A DNA stretch of 64,000 nucleotides from Mytilisepta virgata (lineage: Eukaryota > Mollusca > Bivalvia > Mytilida > Mytilidae), in assembly GCA_028015205.1 (NCBI GenBank), contig CM051511.1:38403204-38467203 (forward strand). Direction: 5' to 3'. Positions 58,390 through 64,000 of this stretch are shown here, piece by piece. The notes under the pieces are model-generated. The model saw nothing but the letters and a program-made list of their open reading frames with translations, was not told the origin of the DNA and ran no database searches. Positions within the stretch are counted from its first letter, which is position 1; every line of letters starts with the position of its first letter. The translations under genes were made by a program, and so were the position numbers.

Positions 58390-59513
58390 TTTGTAGATGA
58401 TATTTTATTGTTATTTAAAACACCTGGAGGACTTCAGAACTGTTTAAATAAATTCAGTAAATACTGTAAGACTTTGCAACGTTCTATAAATGCTGAAAAA
58501 GCAAAAGTAATGGTGGTTCAACAAAGAAGCTAGTATATTAGATAAAACACATTAGTTCTTCCCGAACGAAACAAAACTAGAAAAGATATTTAAATATAAA
58601 TATTTTGGAAATGTGATCGAAACATTTGGGATGTTTTATTCCACACATATAGAATTATATAAAAGGCAAATAAAGTTATGTTTTTCATGTTTAAATATCT
58701 CACCCTGTTTGATAAAACCAATTTTGACGTATAAATCAGATATTTGGTATATGGATTTTTATCATGAAATTATAAAAGCATCCAAAAAAGCTAATGATAA
58801 CTCCAAATTTGATATTATATCCTTAATAGACAGTAGCTACCTTGACAAAACTAACTTAAAATTTTGTAAATATACCCTTGGGTTAAGAAACCAGTCCGTA
58901 AACAAAGCAGCCAGAGCTGAATTAACATAATACTCCATTGATACATAGATGTGTATATTAAATTGCAATTCCTTAAATACTTTTGTCATGCACTGATGTA
59001 TGTAGATGTGTAAATCGAAATCAATTAAAAGAAATAAAAAATTAATTTAACAAAACCTTGAAACAGAAACTTAGAGATAATTGTGAAATAAGATAATAAA
59101 CTATACTTACATTTATATAGTAAAATTAAATCTCAATATCAAATTGAATTTTTTTTTACTTAAAACAGGTTATGAAAATATACAAAAAAAACTGATCAAA
59201 ATGAGAGTTAATGACCACTAAACAGAATTTGAAAAGGCTGGTATACATCAAAAGAGAAAACAGAATACGTCAAACATGTAATTGAAATAAGATAGAAGAT
59301 AAAATACATTTCTTCTTCAATAGTCAAACTATGACCTGTAAAGACATGATTCCTTCAATAATAACACTGAAATACATCAAATATAAAGAATTATCCCTCA
59401 TTTGAAAAACTAAAACTCATTTTTTCTGTTAACGATTTTATGCGGTTCGTTGCTCCATTTATATATAAAACAATAGACAAAGTACTGAGGAAAGTGGACT
59501 CTACAGCTGCATA
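58390..59513 (+). pseudogene. LINE reverse-transcriptase remnant (3' part of ORF2)
   Basis: 58390-58533 reads FVDDILLLFKTPGGLQNCLN then KYCKTLQRSINAEKAKVMVV, the YxDD catalytic block and the following thumb-proximal N.EKTKVMV motif of non-LTR reverse transcriptases, ending in a stop. About 58560-58930 reads LEKIFKYKYFGNVIETFGMF, later CLIKPILTYKSDIWYM and KFCKYTLGLRNQSVNKAARAEL, conserved blocks of the C-terminal region. Fragments to 59513 still show MRVND, FEKAGIHQ, EDKIHFFF.NCQTM and an end at KTIDKVLRKVDSTAA, in shifting frames. The first Asp block, endonuclease and ORF1 are absent, as in a 5'-truncated insertion. Many stops and frameshifts: old and dead. Closest in layout to CR1/Jockey-group LINEs of molluscs, not proven. 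Confidence 0.75.
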
Positions 59514-59585
59514 ATTTAGTATTTGTTTCCACATTAATTAATTAATTTCTATTTTACTTGTATTTATTTTATGCTTATTTTTAAC

Positions 59586-61800
59586 TAGAAATCTTTACTG
59601 TCGGAATCGACAGTGATCCCCGCATCCCCTGTAAGTAGTTTGGCTACTTACCTATTGTCAAAAATATAAAACCTTATTCCCATCCAAAAATAGTATGCAA
59701 TCATTCTATAAAAAAATTTAATCAATAAACCTAATGAAAAATGAATAAACCTTCACAAGCTTAAACTGCAAATTTTTGAAATTTGACCCGAGTGAGCCCC
59801 GGTTTAAAAATCCTTATTGTGCAACTATAATATAGTGTAGGACAATACTTCATGTATATATAAGCAAAATGAATAAAGTGCGAAATGAAAGGGAAGTTAA
59901 GGTCACAATTTTAAATTGAAAATTGAAAATTTCGACCCTTGTGGACCCTAATTTTAGAAAATTTAAAATTCTAAAACCTTATTACACATCTGCATATGGT
60001 GCTTTATGATACTGTATTGAAATAAAATGCATCAATTGAAAAACAATAGACGAGTTTTCGTCACAAGATTAAATTGATAGTTTTAAAATGAAAAACGAAA
60101 GACAAGTTTACGTCAGAAGTTTAATTGATAGTTTTTCAAAATTCGACCCCTGTTGGTTCCAATTCCAACTCCAGGTCATCATACACAATTCCGAAAGAGG
60201 ACCATGGCTGCTAAGTTTGGTGCCAATTGGCTTAGTAGTTTCAGAGAAGATTTTTGAATGAATTTCCCATAGGGTCCTATGTTAAACTAAGTTCGGCTGT
60301 GGCGGCCATCTTGGTTGATCGTCTGGGTCATTGAACACACTTCTGAAAGAGGACCACCGAAAGACTGCTGCCAAGTCTTGTTCCAATTGGCCATGAAGTT
60401 ACATAGAAGATTTATTAAATTCATCCTCCCCCCCCCCTTTTTGGGACCTTCGGTGGCCTAGTGGTCAATGTAGGTCGCCATGACTACTAATGATCACTAG
60501 CTTGACAACACTGGGGTTGTGAGTTCGAATCTCACCTGTGGCGGGGTGTGTTCGACTCCGATCAAATTGACAAGGATTGCCAATTTTCCTACCGAAGGTC
60601 GGTGGTTCTCTCCGAGTGCTTCAGCTCCCTCCACCAATAAAAACTTGTCGCCGAGAAATAGCCAGATGTGCTGAAAACGGCGTAAAACCCCAACTATTCA
60701 AACAAAAAACATCCCCCTTTTCAATTTAGTCGGGGTGTCGGACAGTTTTGGAAGGGGTCACCCAAGGACCATTTCACCAAAGTTTGGTCCCAATTGCCCC
60801 AATAGTTTTCAGACAAGATCTTTAAATGAAAGTTTACGCCGGACGCCATCTTTAAAGCGCAAAAACTCCTATAAGGGGTCAATTAATGATTTTTTGTATG
60901 TTGACGTATTTGTAGATCTTACTTTGTTGAACACTTATGATGTTCATAGTTTGCCTTTATCTATAATAATATTCACGGCAATAACATAAAACAGCGGAAT
61001 TTCCTAAAAATTAACAATTAAGGGGCAATAACCAAACAAAGGGTTGACCGATTCGTCTGAAAATTTTATGGCAATTAGATCTTGATGATCACCTGATGAA
61101 CAATTTTACAACTTGTCAGTTTTGCTCTACATGCTTTAGTTTTTGAGATATTGTATAAGTAAAAAAACTGCAGTTTACCCCTATGTTCCATATCGGCCAT
61201 GTTGGTCATCGAACACATTTTATAAACTAGATACCCTAATGATGCTTGTGGCCAAGTTTGGTTCCATTTGGCCCTGTCGTTTCAGAGGAGAAGATTTTTT
61301 GTAAAAAGTAAACGGACGACGGACGCCAAGTGGTGGGAATAGCTAACTTTACCTTTTTGATCATGTGAGCTAAAAATAAAAGAGGAGTTTAGGCTACAAG
61401 CTTAAATCGACAGGTTTTCGAAATTTGACCCCTGTGAGCCCCAATTTTAGAAAAATCTAAATTATAAATCCTTATTGCGCATCTGCATATGGTGCATGAC
61501 AGTACTGTATAGAAATACAATGCATAAATTGAAAAATGAAAGACGAGTTTAGGTCAGAAGCTTGATTTCAAAATTGTTGAAGTTCGACCCCTATGGGTGC
61601 CTTGTTTAGAAAATCAAAATTTTAAAACCTTATTGTGGATCTACATGTATAATAGTATGCAACCATTCTATATAGAAATTGAATTCCTAAACCCAAAAGT
61701 GAAGGAGGAGTTGATGTCACAAGAAAGTGTGACGGACGTAGCGATTGGCTATATCCCCGAACTTTCTTCAAAAGTGTGGGGATAATAATGCTGTCAACCC
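59586..61800 (+). repeat. Composite tandem-repeat element, ~2.2 kb, with nested SINE
   Basis: The left edge carries two successive perfect hairpins (CTGTCGGAATCGACAG at 59600-59615; TAAGTAGTTTGGCTACTTA at 59632-59650). Next come ~170-bp units with TTTGACCC..GTG.G(C/A)CCC, TTTTAGAAAA, CCTTATT, CATCTGCATATGGTGC and TTGAAAAA(T/C)AA blocks (59775-60150 and again 61400-61760). The central part (60150-61370) holds ~160-bp units like those at 5960 and 8051 (GTGGCGGCCATCTTGG, AGTTTCAGAG(A/G)AGA, GGACCA) and their tail CGGACGACGGACGCCAAGTG...CATGTGAGCTAAAAA. A SINE interrupts it. The right edge (near 61750-61800) has TATATCCCCGAACTTTCTTC. Central tandem arrays plus hairpins near an end recall Helentron-type non-autonomous elements. 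Confidence 0.65.
60443..60707 (+). repeat. tRNA-derived SINE (plus strand), nested in the composite element
   Basis: A box TGGCCTAGTGG (60454-60464) and B box GAGTTCGAATCTC (60521-60533) form a pol III promoter. The body GGCGGGGTGTGTTCGACTCC, CTACCGAAGGTCGGTGG, CTCCCTCCACCAATAAAA and AACGGCGTAAAACCCC matches the 52870-53145 copy throughout. A C-run lies just before it (60427-60437) and a CAAACAAAAAAC tail follows. It splits 160-bp units of the surrounding element, so it arrived later. Confidence 0.88.
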
Positions 61801-61842
61801 TTCGATGTATAATTTTGCATTTCAAATAAAGTCATTAATCAT

Positions 61843-62232
61843 TAGAAAGGACAAATATACCTAAGGAGCAATAAAAAGAACGGAATCAGTTGGACAGACA
61901 AACCCGGAAATACAAATGAACAAATAAACACAGAAAACTAAAAAACAATGAACAACACGAACTCCTATAAAAACCAGGAGTGAACCCAGGTGCTCCGGAA
62001 CGGTAAGCAGTTCCTGCACCGTATACGGCAACCGTAGTGAAGTTCAACAAAGTCAATCCAGTGGAAGTCACAAATCGGTGGAGGCACATGAAATATTACG
62101 ACAGTGGGAACAGGTCCAACATCATCTTAGATATTGGAACACTGTAATGATCAATCAATTCGTGATAACGACCGTAAAATTTCCTAAGTGATGACATCAA
62201 CTTATCCTAATAAAACCCTTGTTATGAAGCTT
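61843..62232 (-). repeat. Dispersed repeat family R2, copy 2
   Basis: Collinear with 11704-12108 in the same orientation, slightly shorter because of a small internal deletion near 61920. The minus-strand peptide AVYGAGTAYRSGAPGFTPGF matches that of copy 1 almost residue for residue. It immediately follows the composite element ending near 61800. Confidence 0.78.
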
Positions 62233-62465
62233 TTAATTAATCATTAATTTCGTTTAATAATTTATCTTCAAGTTGGTTTCTGGGGGGTGGAATAGATAGA
62301 AAGGATACGGTGTGTTTTAATGTTCTTGATATGTTTTGTCTAACACTAGTATGCAGTATAAAAAAAAACATTTTTCCAGTATTGAAAAATGTAAAACTTA
62401 CAAAAATGTACAAAATTTGTCTTATTAACACCTGGCAGTGCTTTAATTTTAAATATGGTTTCCGA

Positions 62466-62832
62466 GGCACCTGTGATGGATCACGGGAGCTCAACCAACA
62501 GGTGGCGGATAGAGGAGAACGTATCGTTCGGGGGATGTCAGGTCATAATACGGAAATATTGACGTCGTATCATAGTACCTAACGTGTTTACACTCCCTGC
62601 ACGCTAAAGACTCTTTCTGTAGAAAAAAGAGAAGGATGATGGTCGCTACAGAAGGCTAAATTATTCGACTCTACCCAACAATCCTCCTTTTACAGTGGCA
62701 GTCAAAATTGGTTCCCCTATGTGTTCTGCCCCACCCCAATTTGACTGTTGAATTGTGTTGATGAATTGTTGAACTGGTTCTCATTCTGAGGATGCATGAA
62801 ATATTTGCCATTTGACATTAAGCAAGTAACAA
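62466..62832 (+). repeat. Dispersed repeat family R1, internally deleted copy
   Basis: It starts GCACCTGTGATGGATCACGG and contains AGGTGGCGGATAGAGGAGA, CACTCCCTGCACGC.AAAGAC, GTCAAAATTGGTTCCCCTAT, GTTGAACTGGTTCTCATTCT and GCATGAAATATTTGCCA, then GACATTAAGCAAGTAACAAA. It lacks the central TTCCGGAGCACCTGAGT core found at 47225-47880, so both ends but not the middle are kept. Confidence 0.78.
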
Positions 62833-64000
62833 ACAATCAAATATGATTTCAATTCCTTCAGTCAATGTTTACCTCTAAATTCTTTAGGCATATCTGGTTC
62901 TATTGTTGCAGTGTGTTGCGGTGTATTGTTTGGCTGCGAAACGAGCAAACTGAAGATAGTGAATCCGGAAATGCGCTTTTAATGAAATAAAATATAGGTG
63001 AGTTTATTTTCATTGGAAGGAAAAAGTACAGTAAATAGTTCCACTGCGTAGTTATTTCCAACTGCTCAGTAGCATCAGTGGTAATTAGTGGCAGGCAAGA
63101 GAAGCTTACAAAACGCAGAACAAATATTATATAACGCAATTAGTGACTTAAAATTCTACGACTGTTTATATAACATACATTTGAAATTAAAACACATGGG
63201 GCTTATTCAAAATGAAAGAACAGTAATAATTTGCATCAAAACATAATACCAGATAAACTCCATGTCTTAACTAATCAATGAAATTCGTTATTTAATAGAA
63301 CCATAATTCATCAAACACATTCTAAACCAAGAGGTATGTAGATTAAAATATTTGTTTAGGATTAAAAATCTCCGATAGTGGGAGTAAATATTTGTACTAA
63401 TAAACAGAAGATATACTGTAGGATCAGATCAAAAATTTTAATGGTATTACAAAGTTCGTGTTGTATTTACATATACACATACAATCTAACCACTCATGTT
63501 ATTGTTGTGGTAGTAAGTTATTATCTATACATTATCCACGTTACTGGTGAGACCATTACTGGAGATTATCATGGATAAAATTCCGGGTATATATATCTGC
63601 CCATCACTGTCCAAGGCAGCAACCGGAAGAGATAGAAACGGATGTTAGCTATACGTATGAGTAAACACATATATAGCCTAATACTATACATCTACAACGT
63701 ACTATCACCACACTACATTATATAATGTGAAAAATTGTATTTACAGTTTATATCCAGTACATATAGCAAACGTAACATTAAATAAGGTTGGAGAAGGGAT
63801 ATAATAGATTAGCCTTGACATAAAAGGGGAAAAATCTAAACTGCAATTTTAAGACGGTCATTTACACAGGTTTGAGCAGGAATAACGCCGATAACGCCAC
63901 AGCTGTATGAAGAACTCAGCTGTAAGGTCGACTAACACATTACATACTCTTTAACAGAGTCGGCCAGTAATTGTGCTCCCCATGGTCCTTACGAATCATT
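62833..64000. other. Non-coding DNA, nothing recognised
   Basis: AT-rich to the window end. Frames of 79 and 66 codons show no motif. No feature supported. Confidence 0.5.

Overview
The window is AT-rich (about two thirds A+T by eye) eukaryotic DNA with almost no intact genes, many introns' worth of non-coding sequence, and a dense, layered population of repeats. A dispersed repeat at 1198-1453 (with the string GAATGTGTCAAAGAGACAAC), 150-165 bp tandem-repeat elements ending in a GTGAGCTAAAAA-type tail, and tRNA-headed SINEs all point to a bivalve mollusc, most likely a mussel (Mytilidae). That assignment rests on recall of repeat families, not on a search.

The only long intact coding sequence is a Tc1-like DD34E transposase (CDS 43576-44613) inside a complete element (43264-44805) with 25-bp terminal inverted repeats, TA target duplication, TATA box and polyadenylation signal. 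All other protein-like sequence is broken: a decayed Tc1-like transposase (18741-19529), a helix-turn-helix fragment (23861-24061), a multi-exon IS630/Tc1-type DDE transposase remnant on the minus strand (25205-26633), a LINE reverse transcriptase remnant (58390-59513), a frameshifted acidic/helical gene of unknown function (16621-17185) and a possible two-exon fragment of an unknown gene (17637-18411).

Layout. 1-7 kb: hairpin element, mussel-type dispersed repeat, a 1.35-kb non-autonomous DNA element with long perfect terminal inverted repeats (2380-3731), tandem array and a second hairpin. 7-15.3 kb: SINE head, a six-unit ~155-bp array (8051-9060), dispersed repeats, a ~134-bp minisatellite (14160-15310). 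15.8-20.1 kb: ETS-motif-rich promoter-like DNA, then decayed plus-strand genes and nested transposons. 20-26.6 kb: sparse, with DDE transposase remnants. 26.8-31.5 kb: a 1.43-kb direct duplication grading into ~485-bp tandem units, then a tract full of the palindrome GATATC, then a hairpin element. 35.2-41.0 kb: a tandem segmental duplication whose second copy was expanded by insertions, one of which (39229-40162) is a long-TIR DNA element with a paralogous empty site. 42.7-44.8 kb: 42-bp minisatellite and the intact Tc1-like element. 47-49 kb: dispersed repeats. 51.1-51.6 kb: degenerate interstitial telomeric (CCCTAA) repeat. 52.9 and 60.4 kb: two copies, in opposite orientation, of one tRNA-derived SINE. 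58-63 kb: LINE remnant, a 2.2-kb composite tandem-repeat element with the SINE nested in it, and more dispersed repeats.

No host gene can be assigned with confidence. The window reads as an intergenic or intronic repeat accumulation region. The most notable points are the apparently intact transposon, the 2380-3731 element, the duplication/empty-site pair at 35-41 kb, the GATATC tract and the two unrecognised decayed coding stretches at 16.6-18.4 kb.
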